64,000 nt of DNA from Gallibacterium melopsittaci (lineage in GTDB: Bacteria; Pseudomonadota; Gammaproteobacteria; Enterobacterales; Pasteurellaceae): contig NZ_JBHLWA010000013.1 in NCBI RefSeq assembly GCF_042433085.1, positions 62,001 through 126,000 on the forward strand, given 5' to 3'. Positions 1-8,554 of this stretch are shown one piece after another. A model generated the notes under the pieces. The model was not told the origin of the DNA, ran no database searches, and saw nothing but the letters and a program-made list of their open reading frames with translations. Numbering within the stretch: position 1 is the stretch's first letter; each line of letters opens with the position of its first letter. Position numbers and translations under genes: made by a program.

Positions 1-150
1 AAAAAGCAATTAGCTAGTGGATATTTGTATCTCGGCTCTCCTGCAAAAGCAATCCGCCCACTTACTCCAGAAGAAATCGCTTTTCTCAAGATCTCTGCAC
101 AAAATTATGTGCAAACTGCTACTGAATACCAGCAAACTGAACAAGCCTAA
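1..150 (+). CDS. yrdA: gamma carbonic anhydrase family protein (YrdA-like), 3' end only
   Basis: The window opens inside this gene; 49 C-terminal codons in frame 1 end at TAA (148-150). The readable part contains SGYLYLGSPAKAIRPLT, which matches the C-terminal edge of the left-handed beta-helix and the start of the C-terminal helix in the YrdA/CaiE-like hexapeptide-repeat family, followed by a short Gln/Glu-rich tail. YrdA-type proteins resemble gamma carbonic anhydrases; their exact role is poorly defined. The catalytic histidines and the hexapeptide repeats lie outside the window, so activity cannot be judged. It is convergent with glyS and shares a bidirectional terminator with it. Confidence 0.75.
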   Translation, partial: KKQLASGYLYLGSPAKAIRPLTPEEIAFLKISAQNYVQTATEYQQTEQA

Positions 151-152
151 AC

Positions 153-189
153 AAAAAAGGAAGAATCTTAGTAAATTCTTCCTTTTTTC
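153..189. terminator. bidirectional intrinsic terminator between yrdA and glyS
   Basis: The arm AAAAAGGAAGAAT and its complement ATTCTTCCTTTTT flank an 8-nt loop. The A and T runs outside the stem give a U tract on either strand, so it can end both converging transcripts. Confidence 0.85.
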
Positions 190-203
190 TTAACTACTAT
201 TAA

Positions 204-2273
204 TTATTGTAATAACGAAATATCTGCTACTTTAAAGAAGAGATCGCGTAAATTTTTCAACAATGCTAAACGATTTTGGCGAAGTTTAGCATCCTCCGCA
301 TTTACCATTACGTTATCAAAGAAGTTATCCACACTTTCGCGTAATCCTGCTAATTGATCCAAAGCAGTTTGATAATCGCCTTTTTCAAACAATGGCTGTA
401 ATTCACGTTGTAATTCTAATACACGTTCAGCTAAGGTAATTTCTTGCGCTTCTTTACATAGTGCTAAATCAATATATTCAGGTAGTTCACCCTCAACTTT
501 AGACAGAATATTTTGTACACGTTTATTTGCTGCTGCTAATGCTTCCGCTGCTTCTAGCGTACGGAAATGGCTAACCGCTTTCACGCGTGCATCAAAATCA
601 GCTGGTTTAGTTGGACGGCAAGCTAGCACGGCTTGAATTGTATCAATCGCATAACCTTCATCTTGATACCATGCACGGAAACGACCAAGAATAAAATCAA
701 CCACTTCTTCTACAACTTTTGAATTGGTTAATTTATCACCATAGAAAAGTACTGCTTTTTGCGTTAATTCCACTAAATCTAACGGTAAATTTTTCTCAAC
801 AATAATACGTAATACACCTAATGATGCTCGGCGTAATGCAAATGGGTCCGCACTTCCTTTTGGTGCTTGACCGATACCAAAAATTCCGACCAAAGTATCA
901 AACTTATCTGCAAGCGCAACTGAACAAGCGACTAAACTACGAGGCAATTCATCACCAGCAAAACGTGGCATATATTGTTCATTTAATGCCACCGCTACTT
1001 CCTCATCTTCACCATCATGACGTGCGTAGTGCATTCCCATTACACCCTGAGTATCAGTAAACTCAAACACCATATTGGTCATTAAATCACATTTTGAAAG
1101 TAAACCTGCACGTTGTGCTTGTTGTACATTCGCACCAATTTGTGCAGCGATTTCACCACTTAATTTCTCAATCCGCTCTGTTTTATCAAATAACGTTCCT
1201 AATTGTTGTTGGAACAATACTGTTTTTAAGCGAGGAAGATTATCAACTAAACGTTGTTTTAAATCGGTTTTAAAGAAAAACTCTGCATCACTTAAACGTG
1301 GACGCACTACTTTTTCATTTCCTTGAATCACTGCACTTTGATCGGCAGGATTAATATTGGAAACAAAAATAAAGTGAGGTAATAACTTGCCATTTTGATC
1401 ATAAATTGGGAAATATTTTTGGTCACCTTTCATGGTATAAACCAAGGCTTCTGCTGGCACAGCTAAGAAACGTTCCTCAAATTTTGCGGTCATTACCACT
1501 GGGAATTCAACCAATGAAGTCACTTCTTCCAATAGATCTTCTTCAATATCCGCAATACCACCTACTTTTGCTGCTGCTTGTTCTGCATCACGACGAATAA
1601 TCGCTTTACGTTGTGCAAAATCTGCAATCACACTACCTTTTTCAGCTAAAAGTTGTGGATATTGATCCGCATTATCAATCGTAAACTCTGATTGACCTAA
1701 GAAACGATGCCCACGAATTGTACGTGCACTTGCTACCCCAAGAATCGAACCTTCAATCAATTCATTACCAAACAGTAAAGTCACCGTATGTACTGGACGA
1801 ATAAATTGTTCATTTTTATCACCCCAACGCATTGGTTTTGGAATTGGTAATTTTGCTAACGCATTTGTGACTAAATCAACTAATAAAGTTTTGGTTGGCT
1901 TACCTGGCTCAACACTACGATAAAGTAACCACTCACCTTTATCTGTACTAACACGTTCTGCTTGATCAACAGTGATACCACAACCTCTTGCCCAGCCTTC
2001 TGCTGCTTTGGTTGGATTACCTTCTGCATCAAAAGCAACAGATACCGCTGGACCACGTTTTTCAATCGTCTTACTTGGTTGCTCAGTAATTAAATCTTGT
2101 ACTTTCACTGCCAAACGGCGAGGTGCTGCAAACCATTCCACTTTATCAAAAGTTAGCCCTGCATTATTTAACTCTGCAGTGAAATTATCTGCAAATGCCA
2201 CCGCTAATTTTTTCAGAGCTTTCGGTGGTAGCTCTTCTGTGCCGATCTCGGCAAGGAAGTTTTGTGTTGTCAT
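204..2273 (-). CDS. glyS: glycyl-tRNA synthetase beta subunit
   Basis: Cytoplasmic enzyme subunit that, with GlyQ as alpha2beta2, charges tRNA-Gly. The protein begins MTTQNFLAEIGTEELPPKAL, the usual GlyS N-terminus, and runs 689 residues, the normal family length. The C-terminal part carries the DALR-type anticodon-binding region. An upstream in-frame TTG at 2294 would add seven residues; the ATG at 2273 was chosen because it matches the family start and has a purine-rich AGAGAAC stretch upstream. It is the last gene of a minus-strand operon beginning with glyQ; three unrelated small genes separate the two subunits. No active-site anomaly is visible. Confidence 0.97.
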   Translation of the reverse strand: MTTQNFLAEIGTEELPPKALKKLAVAFADNFTAELNNAGLTFDKVEWFAAPRRLAVKVQDLITEQPSKTIEKRGPAVSVAFDAEGNPTKAAEGWARGCGITVDQAERVSTDKGEWLLYRSVEPGKPTKTLLVDLVTNALAKLPIPKPMRWGDKNEQFIRPVHTVTLLFGNELIEGSILGVASARTIRGHRFLGQSEFTIDNADQYPQLLAEKGSVIADFAQRKAIIRRDAEQAAAKVGGIADIEEDLLEEVTSLVEFPVVMTAKFEERFLAVPAEALVYTMKGDQKYFPIYDQNGKLLPHFIFVSNINPADQSAVIQGNEKVVRPRLSDAEFFFKTDLKQRLVDNLPRLKTVLFQQQLGTLFDKTERIEKLSGEIAAQIGANVQQAQRAGLLSKCDLMTNMVFEFTDTQGVMGMHYARHDGEDEEVAVALNEQYMPRFAGDELPRSLVACSVALADKFDTLVGIFGIGQAPKGSADPFALRRASLGVLRIIVEKNLPLDLVELTQKAVLFYGDKLTNSKVVEEVVDFILGRFRAWYQDEGYAIDTIQAVLACRPTKPADFDARVKAVSHFRTLEAAEALAAANKRVQNILSKVEGELPEYIDLALCKEAQEITLAERVLELQRELQPLFEKGDYQTALDQLAGLRESVDNFFDNVMVNAEDAKLRQNRLALLKNLRDLFFKVADISLLQ

Positions 2274-2307
2274 CTTATTGTTCTCTAATAACAAATATAT
2301 CTATATC

Positions 2308-2934
2308 TTATGGAAAAACTTGTTTAAAACTTTCAGACCAAATTTGAGGATTTAAAGGTCTTGTACAAAAACCTTTAGTTCTACCATTTGCAATCATCAT
2401 TGCATCATTTTTTTTATCCGCTCTTTCAAATGATTTAATTTGAATGCGTTGGTTATCAGTAATCCCTGAAAGTTTTCTTTGTTTAATTTGCTCAACAAAT
2501 CGCTGTGCAATTTGTTTTAATTCAGTATTCTTTTCAATTTCTTGTTTAGCCAGATCATTGCTTTCATTTTGAACATTAAGAACATTTTCAACATTAATTA
2601 CGATGTCATTATTCACTAATGTCCATTTTCCAGTCATTGCATAGCTGTAATACAATATGCTCAAGAATTTAGCATCCGGCAATTCCTTCGCTGGAAACAT
2701 AAACATCGACACAATTTGAGCTGTTCCATTCTTATGGAAGCGATAATCTGCTAACACTTTTGCATTATGATCTTGATGTTCAATTTGGCAATGCCAATCT
2801 CCATATATATCTTTTTCACTGTATCCAATACTTTTGGCATTTACAAAAGGGCTAATTAACACCAAAAAATAAAGAAAACTTTTCTTTAATGTTGTCACTA
2901 AAAAATGGCATTTTTGTAAAAAAGCAATATGCAC
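2308..2934 (-). CDS. hypothetical secreted protein
   Basis: A 208-residue protein I do not recognise. Residues about 13-33 form a basic-then-hydrophobic stretch ending FVNAKS, which looks like a Sec signal peptide with cleavage after NA, so a periplasmic location is likely. The mature part contains GDWHCQIEHQD and YRFHKNGTAQI, reminiscent of small periplasmic or lipocalin-like beta-strand proteins, but that is only an impression. The first in-frame start is GTG at 2934, 3 nt past the stop of the glutaredoxin-like gene; a second GTG twelve codons in (VTTLKKSF) would give a more compact signal peptide and is equally possible. It lies in the glyQ-glyS operon. Confidence 0.7.
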   Translation of the reverse strand: MHIAFLQKCHFLVTTLKKSFLYFLVLISPFVNAKSIGYSEKDIYGDWHCQIEHQDHNAKVLADYRFHKNGTAQIVSMFMFPAKELPDAKFLSILYYSYAMTGKWTLVNNDIVINVENVLNVQNESNDLAKQEIEKNTELKQIAQRFVEQIKQRKLSGITDNQRIQIKSFERADKKNDAMMIANGRTKGFCTRPLNPQIWSESFKQVFP

Positions 2935-2937
2935 GAT

Positions 2938-3207
2938 CTAGTTTGTTCCCTGATTAAAATAATTTGATAGTTGCTCTTTATCTAAAATCACATTATCGCC
3001 AATAACTAACGCGGGAACACCAGCATACCCATTCGCTTTCACAGAATCAAAAGCAGAATGCTGATCACGTAAACGTAAAAAACGTTTAAGATTCGCCATA
3101 CTCTCTAAAATACTGACACTTTCATATTCCACATTTAAACGTGTTAACTCCGCAATAAATGGTTCAGTATCTGGACAAAGATGAGCATAAAATAAAACTG
3201 GTTGCAT
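2938..3207 (-). CDS. glutaredoxin-like protein
   Basis: 89-residue thioredoxin-fold protein. LFYAHLCPDTEPF near the N-terminus places a single-Cys CPDT motif where glutaredoxins have CPYC, and GVPALVIGD supplies the cis-proline segment that contacts glutathione. With only the first Cys it would act, if at all, by a monothiol mechanism; the second Cys of classical dithiol glutaredoxins is missing. It is 18 nt downstream of a GST-family gene and in the same operon, which suggests glutathione-linked redox work. The substrate is unknown. Confidence 0.75.
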   Translation of the reverse strand: MQPVLFYAHLCPDTEPFIAELTRLNVEYESVSILESMANLKRFLRLRDQHSAFDSVKANGYAGVPALVIGDNVILDKEQLSNYFNQGTN

Positions 3208-3225
3208 AATAACTCTCTTATTATT

Positions 3226-3843
3226 TTAAGCAGTTGGTTTGGTTGCTTTGAGGCAAGCATATTTCTCATTCATCATTGCTGCCCATTCAATTAATTTAGG
3301 GAAATGTGCTGCTAAATCAAATCCCGTATTCTCAGGACGGAAAGTCCACCAATCAATTAAACAGACCGCACTTAATGTGCCAATATTTAATTCATCACCA
3401 TATATAGCAAGTTGTTGTTCTAGTTGAGCAAAACTACGAATATTTCTTTCCATTAGCTGTTGGTGTCTTGCTGTCCACCATTCACTTTCAGGACGTAAAC
3501 GTCGTTCTGCTGTTATTGTTGGGATAGTATTTTCTAAAATACCATCTACTAAAGCATGTAACCTTAATACTTGCCAGCGTTTACCATTCATTGGGAATAA
3601 TGTTGGTTGCGAACCTACTTCATCTAAATATTGGCTAATTAAAAAACTACCAAATAACCATTCCCCATTCTGCATTTGTAATGCTGGAATTCTGCCTAAT
3701 GGATTATCCTGATTATGAGGAGAGTTAGGATCAAATGAATTTGTGATTCTTAACATCTCAACTTGATTGTCTAATTGATGATATTTTAAGGTTGCAACTG
3801 CCTTACGAGCAAAAGCACTTGTTGTAGAATACCAAAGTTTCAT
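3226..3843 (-). CDS. glutathione S-transferase family protein
   Basis: 205 residues starting MKLWYSTTSAFARKAVATLK, the thioredoxin-like N-terminal domain of bacterial GSTs (Tyr/Ser near residues 4-8, then the glutathione-binding NPLGRIPALQ loop). The rest is the all-alpha C-terminal GST domain. The ATG at 3843 was preferred over an in-frame GTG at 3867 because a strong GAGGAG ribosome site lies just upstream of it and the family starts here. It follows glyQ by 27 nt and precedes the glutaredoxin-like gene, forming a small redox pair inside the glyQS operon. It contains an AAGTGCGGT uptake core in minus orientation at 3365-3373. Substrate unknown. Confidence 0.85.
   Translation of the reverse strand: MKLWYSTTSAFARKAVATLKYHQLDNQVEMLRITNSFDPNSPHNQDNPLGRIPALQMQNGEWLFGSFLISQYLDEVGSQPTLFPMNGKRWQVLRLHALVDGILENTIPTITAERRLRPESEWWTARHQQLMERNIRSFAQLEQQLAIYGDELNIGTLSAVCLIDWWTFRPENTGFDLAAHFPKLIEWAAMMNEKYACLKATKPTA
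3365..3373 (-). other. DNA uptake signal core (Haemophilus type)
   Basis: The plus strand reads ACCGCACTT, that is AAGTGCGGT on the minus strand, the nine-base core of the H. influenzae-type uptake sequence. It lies inside the GST gene. Confidence 0.7.
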
Positions 3844-3870
3844 TTCTTCTCTCCTCAGATTGATCACTTA

Positions 3871-4779
3871 TTATTTTTTACAGCCTGGAAATCCTAACGC
3901 TTCACGACTTGCATAATAGGCTTCAGCAACACCTTTCGTTAATGCACGAATACGCAAAATATAACGTTGACGTTCAGTTACCGAAATTGCTTTGCGTGCA
4001 TCAAGTAAGTTAAAACTATGTGCCGCTTTTAGAATACGTTCATACGCTGGTAATGGCAGAGGTTTTTCTAAAGAAAGCAAATATTGTGCTTCTTTTTCAT
4101 ACTGTTCAAAACATTTGAATAGGAAATCTACATCCGCATACTCAAAGTTGTAAGTTGATTGTTCTACTTCATTTTGATGGAACACATCGCCGTAGGTAGT
4201 TTTACCTAAAGGACCATCTGACCAGACGAGATCATAAACACTATCCACACCTTGGATATACATTGCCAAACGTTCTAAACCGTAAGTAATTTCACCTGTG
4301 ACTGGACGGCATTCTAGTCCACCTACTTGTTGGAAATAGGTAAATTGCGTCACTTCCATACCATTAAGCCACACTTCCCAACCTAAGCCCCAGGCACCGA
4401 GTGTTGGGTTTTCCCAGTTATCTTCCACAAAACGAATATCGTTTTGGGTTGGATCAAAACCAAGCATTTTTAATGAACCTAGATAAAGTTCTTGGATATT
4501 ATCTGGTGATGGTTTAATCACTACTTGGAATTGATAATAGTGTTGTAAACGGTTTGGATTTTCACCATAACGACCATCAGTTGGACGACGTGATGGTTGT
4601 ACATAAGCAAACGCCATTGGTTCTGGGCCTAATGCACGCAGTGCTGTCATCGGGTGAGATGTCCCTGCTCCAACTTCCATATCAAATGGTTGAACAATAG
4701 TACAACCTTGTTCTGCCCAATAAGATTGAAGAGCAAGAATCATCCCTTGAAAAGTCTTAATATTAAATTGTGTTGTCAT
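3871..4779 (-). CDS. glyQ: glycyl-tRNA synthetase alpha subunit
   Basis: 302 residues, the standard length. The class II catalytic core is plain: TIVQPFDMEVGAGTSHPMTA near the N-terminus (motif 2 region), the RPTDGRYGENPNRLQHYYQF segment, and the GLERLAMYIQG motif 3. Two adjacent ATGs (4782 and 4779) are possible; the second gives the family start MTTQFNIKTFQG and was used, while an upstream start at 4815 would add a non-conserved extension. It is the first gene of the operon glyQ-GST-glutaredoxin-glyS and is divergent from nagB. No T-box-like leader is seen in the 282 bp between the two genes. Confidence 0.97.
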   Translation of the reverse strand: MTTQFNIKTFQGMILALQSYWAEQGCTIVQPFDMEVGAGTSHPMTALRALGPEPMAFAYVQPSRRPTDGRYGENPNRLQHYYQFQVVIKPSPDNIQELYLGSLKMLGFDPTQNDIRFVEDNWENPTLGAWGLGWEVWLNGMEVTQFTYFQQVGGLECRPVTGEITYGLERLAMYIQGVDSVYDLVWSDGPLGKTTYGDVFHQNEVEQSTYNFEYADVDFLFKCFEQYEKEAQYLLSLEKPLPLPAYERILKAAHSFNLLDARKAISVTERQRYILRIRALTKGVAEAYYASREALGFPGCKK

Positions 4780-5061
4780 CATAAAATCTTCAATATAGTT
4801 TACAGAAATTCGCATATTCTACTTGATTTTTATTGGCTTGAGTAGGCAAAAACTCAGGATATATTTGGATTTATTTTATCTTTTTATCGTAGATTTAAAT
4901 GCTAGTGGGTAAGAGAAAATCGAATAAAAATTTATCATCTTATGTTTAAAAAAGATCCATTCTTGATAAGAAAAATCAAACTTTGGAGCAAAATTGGTGT
5001 TATAATAAAAATAATGAAGTTTTATTTTAAAATTTAATTTTAATCAAACAAGGAGCCAACT
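4780..5061. promoter_or_regulatory. glyQ/nagB divergent intergenic region
   Basis: 282 bp, strongly AT-rich. A perfect -10 hexamer TATAAT sits at 5001-5006 for nagB, but no good -35 lies 16-18 bp upstream, which fits an activator-dependent promoter (catabolic nag operons are usually CRP-dependent and NagC-repressed). A loose dyad rich in TTTTA/TAAAA at about 5020-5044 could be a NagC-type operator, but it is too low in complexity to be certain. On the minus strand TAGAAT at 4816-4821 is a possible glyQ -10. Confidence 0.4.
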
Positions 5062-5874
5062 ATGCGTCTAATTCCCTTACAAAATGATCAACAAGTTGCT
5101 AAATGGGCAGCTCGCCATATTGTCGATAGTATTAATCGCTTTGCCCCAACAGCTGATCGCCCATTTGTACTAGGCTTACCAACTGGGGGTACACCACTTG
5201 CCACTTACAAAGAATTAATCAAACTTTATCAACAAGGTGAAGTAAGTTTTAAACATGTTGTCACTTTTAATATGGATGAATATGTTGGTTTACCAAAAGA
5301 ACATCCTGAAAGTTACCACTCTTTTATGTTTAATAATTTCTTTAATCACGTTGATATTCCTCACGAAAATATTAACATCCTTAACGGTAATACTGATGAT
5401 CACGATGCAGAATGCCAACGTTATGAGGATAAAATTAGATCTTACGGTAAAATTCATCTCTTTATGGGTGGTGTTGGTGAAGATGGGCATATCGCATTCA
5501 ATGAACCAGGTTCATCACTTTCTTCTCGTACTCGTATTAAAACATTAAATGAAGATACGTTGATTGCAAATTCCCGTTTCTTTAACAATGATATCAATCA
5601 AGTACCAAAATATGCACTAACCATTGGTGTAGGTACATTATTAGATGCTGAAGAAGTTATGTTATTAATTACGGGATATCGTAAAGCATTAGCACTCCAA
5701 GCTGGTGTTGAAGGTGCGGTTAATCACCTTTGGACCATCAGTGCATTACAAATGCATAGTCGTGCAATTTTTGTTTGTGATGAAGCTGCAACCCAAGAAT
5801 TAAAAGTAAAAACTGTTAAATACTTCAAAGAGTTAGAATCACACGCAATTCATAGTGTAAGAGAGTTAAAATGA
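5062..5874 (+). CDS. nagB: glucosamine-6-phosphate deaminase
   Basis: 270-residue cytoplasmic enzyme converting glucosamine-6-phosphate to fructose-6-phosphate and ammonia. Seen: VLGLPTGGTPLATYKEL (substrate phosphate loop), FNMDEYVGLPKEHPESY (catalytic Asp region), GGVGEDGHIAFNEPGSS (ring-opening His region) and TIGVGTLLDAEEVM. The length is that of hexameric NagB. AAGGAGCC gives a strong ribosome site. The stop overlaps the nagA start (ATGA), so the two are translationally coupled. Confidence 0.97.
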   Translation: MRLIPLQNDQQVAKWAARHIVDSINRFAPTADRPFVLGLPTGGTPLATYKELIKLYQQGEVSFKHVVTFNMDEYVGLPKEHPESYHSFMFNNFFNHVDIPHENINILNGNTDDHDAECQRYEDKIRSYGKIHLFMGGVGEDGHIAFNEPGSSLSSRTRIKTLNEDTLIANSRFFNNDINQVPKYALTIGVGTLLDAEEVMLLITGYRKALALQAGVEGAVNHLWTISALQMHSRAIFVCDEAATQELKVKTVKYFKELESHAIHSVRELK

Positions 5875-7016
5875 AACAATATGCGTTAACAAATAGTGTC
5901 ATCTATACAGGTACACAAATTCTGTATGGTCATGCTGTTATTGTTGAAAATGATAAAATCCAAAATATCGTACCAGAGCAAGATCTGCCTAAAGATCTTG
6001 CCAAAGTTGATTTAAAAGGTGCTAATCTTTCTGCAGGGTTTATTGATCTACAACTTAATGGTTGTGGTGGTGTGATGTTTAATGATAACTGTTCAGTCAA
6101 AACATTAGAAATTATGCAAGCCACCAATCTAAAATCAGGGACAACAAGTTTTTTACCAACCTTTATTACGGCACCTGATGAAGAAATTAAACAAGCTATT
6201 GCTGTTATGCGTGAATATCTTGCTACTCACCAAAATCAAGCTTTAGGTTTACATTTGGAAGGCCCCTATCTCAGTAAAGAGAAAAAAGGTGTGCATCGTG
6301 AAGAGTTTATCCGTGAAATTTCAAACGAAATGTTAGATTTTTTATGTGATAACGCTGATGTGATCACAAAAATTACACTTGCTGCAGAAAATCCAACAGC
6401 TAATTTTATTCCACAATTTACCGCCAAAGGGATTGTTGTTTCAATCGGGCATTCTAATGCCAGCAGTGAACAAGCAAATGAGCGATTCCAACAAGGTGCA
6501 ACTTTTGCAACTCATCTTCATAATGCAATGTCACCAGTATCATCAGGACGTAATATGGGGGTTGTGGGTGCCGTATTGGACAATTCTAATGTTTATACTG
6601 GCATTATCGTTGATGGATTACACGTTACGTTTGGCAATGTTCGTATTGCTAAGCAGTGTAAACAAGATAAATTATGTTTAGTGACTGATGCAACTGCCGC
6701 AGCAGGAGCAGATATAGAATCATTCCAATTCGTTGGTAAGACCGTGTATGTACGCGATCATAAATGTTATGACGCCAATGGTACAATCGGAGGGTCTGCT
6801 GCAACAATGATTGAATCTATCCAAAACTGTGTCAATGAAGTAGGTATTCCTTTAGATGAAGCCTTACGTATGGCAACACTTTACCCTGCACGAGCCATTC
6901 ACATTGATGATAAACTTGGTAGTATTGAAGCGGGTAAAATTGCTAATCTCACAGCGTTTAACCATAAATTTGAAGTATTAGGTACTGCGGTTAACGGTCA
7001 CTGGCAGTTTAATTAA
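5871..7016 (+). CDS. nagA: N-acetylglucosamine-6-phosphate deacetylase
   Basis: 381-residue amidohydrolase that removes acetate from GlcNAc-6-phosphate before NagB acts. Seen: GFIDLQLNGCGGVMFND after the N-terminal beta domain, LHLEGPYLS (metal Glu), SIGHSNA and ATHLHNAMSP (metal/substrate His residues), VTDATAAAG (catalytic Asp) and GKIANLTAFN near the end. Length and motifs fit the family. It overlaps nagB by 4 nt and ends just before an intrinsic terminator; no nagC or nagE is next to it here. Confidence 0.96.
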   Translation: MKQYALTNSVIYTGTQILYGHAVIVENDKIQNIVPEQDLPKDLAKVDLKGANLSAGFIDLQLNGCGGVMFNDNCSVKTLEIMQATNLKSGTTSFLPTFITAPDEEIKQAIAVMREYLATHQNQALGLHLEGPYLSKEKKGVHREEFIREISNEMLDFLCDNADVITKITLAAENPTANFIPQFTAKGIVVSIGHSNASSEQANERFQQGATFATHLHNAMSPVSSGRNMGVVGAVLDNSNVYTGIIVDGLHVTFGNVRIAKQCKQDKLCLVTDATAAAGADIESFQFVGKTVYVRDHKCYDANGTIGGSAATMIESIQNCVNEVGIPLDEALRMATLYPARAIHIDDKLGSIEAGKIANLTAFNHKFEVLGTAVNGHWQFN

Positions 7017-7032
7017 TACAATAATTAATCAT

Positions 7033-7071
7033 AGATTGTGATGAATATTTTTCGTCACAATCTTTGTTTTT
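7033..7071 (+). terminator. intrinsic terminator after nagA
   Basis: AGATTGTGA and TCACAATCT form a 9-bp perfect stem around a 13-nt loop, followed by TTGTTTTT. Confidence 0.8.
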
Positions 7072-7176
7072 GTGCAATATAACTCCTCTCTCATCCTCTA
7101 TTTTTGTAAAAAAATAAACAAATTGTCTATTCTCTATGCGAACAACTTAAAAAATCTTTTTTTCTAAAAAAAGTTG

Positions 7177-7205
7177 TTGACGAGGATAGGATATATCAGC
7201 ATAAT
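7177..7205 (+). promoter_or_regulatory. sigma70 promoter of the tRNA operon
   Basis: TTGACG (7177-7182), 17-bp spacer, CATAAT (7200-7205), followed by the GC-rich stretch GCGCCGC. A strong core with a GC-rich discriminator is typical of stringently controlled stable-RNA promoters. Confidence 0.8.
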
Positions 7206-7224
7206 TAGCGCCGCAAAAGCGAAT

Positions 7225-7301
7225 GGCTACGTAGCTCAGTTGGTTAGAGCACAACACTCATAATGTTGGGGTCACAGGTTCGAATCCCGTCGTAGCCACC
7301 A
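7225..7301 (+). tRNA. tRNA-Met (CAT), elongator type
   Basis: 77 nt with encoded CCA. Acceptor GGCTACG pairs with CGTAGCC; the anticodon loop reads CTCATAA (CAT); TTCGAAT T-loop. The pairing at position 1-72 and the sequence fit elongator rather than initiator Met tRNA. First gene of a four-tRNA operon. Confidence 0.96.
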
Positions 7302-7305
7302 GTTA

Positions 7306-7390
7306 GCGGGAATGGCGAAATTGGTAGACGCACCAGATTTAGGTTCTGGCGCCGTGAGGTGTGTGGGTTCAAGTCCCTCTTCCCGCACCA
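7306..7390 (+). tRNA. tRNA-Leu (TAG)
   Basis: 85 nt with a long variable arm (class II) and encoded CCA. Acceptor GCGGGAA pairs with TTCCCGC; the anticodon stem CCAGA/TCTGG encloses TTTAGGT, anticodon TAG. It lies 4 nt after tRNA-Met. Confidence 0.96.
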
Positions 7391-7399
7391 TTTAAAAGT

Positions 7400-7474
7400 T
7401 GGGGTATCGCCAAGCGGTAAGGCACCGGGTTTTGATCTCGGCATCCCTAGGTTCGAATCCTAGTACCCCAGCCA
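7400..7474 (+). tRNA. tRNA-Gln (TTG), copy 1
   Basis: 75 nt with encoded CCA. Acceptor TGGGGTA pairs with TACCCCA; the anticodon loop TTTTGAT gives TTG. Identical to the copy at 7507. Confidence 0.96.
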
Positions 7475-7506
7475 TCTCTTATTAATCAAATTTTGAATAT
7501 TCCTGT

Positions 7507-7581
7507 TGGGGTATCGCCAAGCGGTAAGGCACCGGGTTTTGATCTCGGCATCCCTAGGTTCGAATCCTAGTACCCCAGCCA
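7507..7581 (+). tRNA. tRNA-Gln (TTG), copy 2
   Basis: 75 nt, identical along its whole length to the copy at 7400. The order Met-Leu-Gln-Gln matches the first four genes of the E. coli metT operon. No clear terminator follows; the next gene is convergent. Confidence 0.96.
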
Positions 7582-7628
7582 TCTTCTTTTTACTTTCCTA
7601 CTTTTCTGCAATTAATAAAATAATATCA

Positions 7629-8444
7629 TTACATCATTTCAGGATCTGGGTATTGATAGACAAAATCTAAATCTTGGCAAATTTTATCGGCTGAAATAAT
7701 ACGTTCCATTGGTTCACTGTTCTCTGCAAACTGTGGTAATGGCAATCCTAATTTTTCTGCAGTTTTTGTATAATATTCGCCTTTCAATGGATGGATTGGT
7801 GCAACTAAATTATAGCGGCGGTGATAAGATGGAGTTTCAAGTAGCAGCTGAATTGCCCGAATACAATCCGTAAGGTGAACCAGATTAATTGTCTGATTTC
7901 CACCAGATATATGTTCCTTACCCGATAAATGATACACAGGATGCCGATCTTCACCAACTAATCCAGCTAAACGAATTATATCAACATCAATATCTTGTAA
8001 TTCCCATAAGCGTTGTTCAATTTCCAATAATGCTTTACCTACATCTGATGTCGGTTTTGGAAAATAATCTTCCGTAAATGTACCTGATATCATTGGATAA
8101 ACAGAAGTAGAACTAATAAAAATAATATGCTGTACGTTATGTAACAATGCTTCGGTTAGGAGATTTTCAACACTAAGAATATAGTTATTTAAATCAAAGA
8201 AATATTCACTTGGTGGGATATTGATAATTAAACTATCAACATTTAATAATGTTTCTAAATCATCTGGATCGGCATTAATCGCTGGGGTCAACTCAAGATA
8301 ATAACTTTCTACTCGTTGCAATCGCATTCGTTCTACCCCTTCATGCGTTCGCTTACTCCCTTTTACATTCCAGCCTAAACTTTGCAAATAACGGGCAAGA
8401 GGGAAACCTAACCAACCTAATCCAACGATTGCAACACTTTTCAT
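7629..8444 (-). CDS. SDR/NAD-dependent epimerase-like oxidoreductase
   Basis: 271 residues from the ATG at 8444 (MKSVAIVGLGWLGFPLARYL); a TTG five codons upstream is less likely. GxGxxG-type nucleotide-binding loop at the N-terminus (residues about 7-12), then IIFISSTSVYP in the position of the SDR active-site Ser and a short C-terminal substrate domain. The YxxxK motif of classical epimerases is not evident, as in atypical YeeZ-like members. Cytoplasmic; substrate unknown. It stands alone, convergent with the tRNA operon and divergent from the cytochrome gene. Confidence 0.8.
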   Translation of the reverse strand: MKSVAIVGLGWLGFPLARYLQSLGWNVKGSKRTHEGVERMRLQRVESYYLELTPAINADPDDLETLLNVDSLIINIPPSEYFFDLNNYILSVENLLTEALLHNVQHIIFISSTSVYPMISGTFTEDYFPKPTSDVGKALLEIEQRLWELQDIDVDIIRLAGLVGEDRHPVYHLSGKEHISGGNQTINLVHLTDCIRAIQLLLETPSYHRRYNLVAPIHPLKGEYYTKTAEKLGLPLPQFAENSEPMERIISADKICQDLDFVYQYPDPEMM

Positions 8445-8554
8445 ACTTGTCTTATCCAATCTTTATCTGCAAAATAATTAATCTCATTTTTCACTAATTC
8501 TAAGACAATAAAATCAAAGCACAAGCCATTATTATCTTTCTTTAAGGAGAATTT

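Noticed and set aside
4780..5061. T-box or glycine riboswitch in front of glyQ
   Set aside because: No conserved T-box or aptamer elements are visible, and T-boxes are not expected in this bacterial group.
7244..7444. Minus-strand open frame across the tRNA genes
   Set aside because: It lies entirely over tRNA-Met, tRNA-Leu and tRNA-Gln and is a by-product of RNA sequence.
7400..7581. Identical tRNA-Gln copies as an assembly duplication
   Set aside because: The spacers around the two copies differ, and adjacent glnU/glnW copies are normal in gammaproteobacterial metT-type operons.
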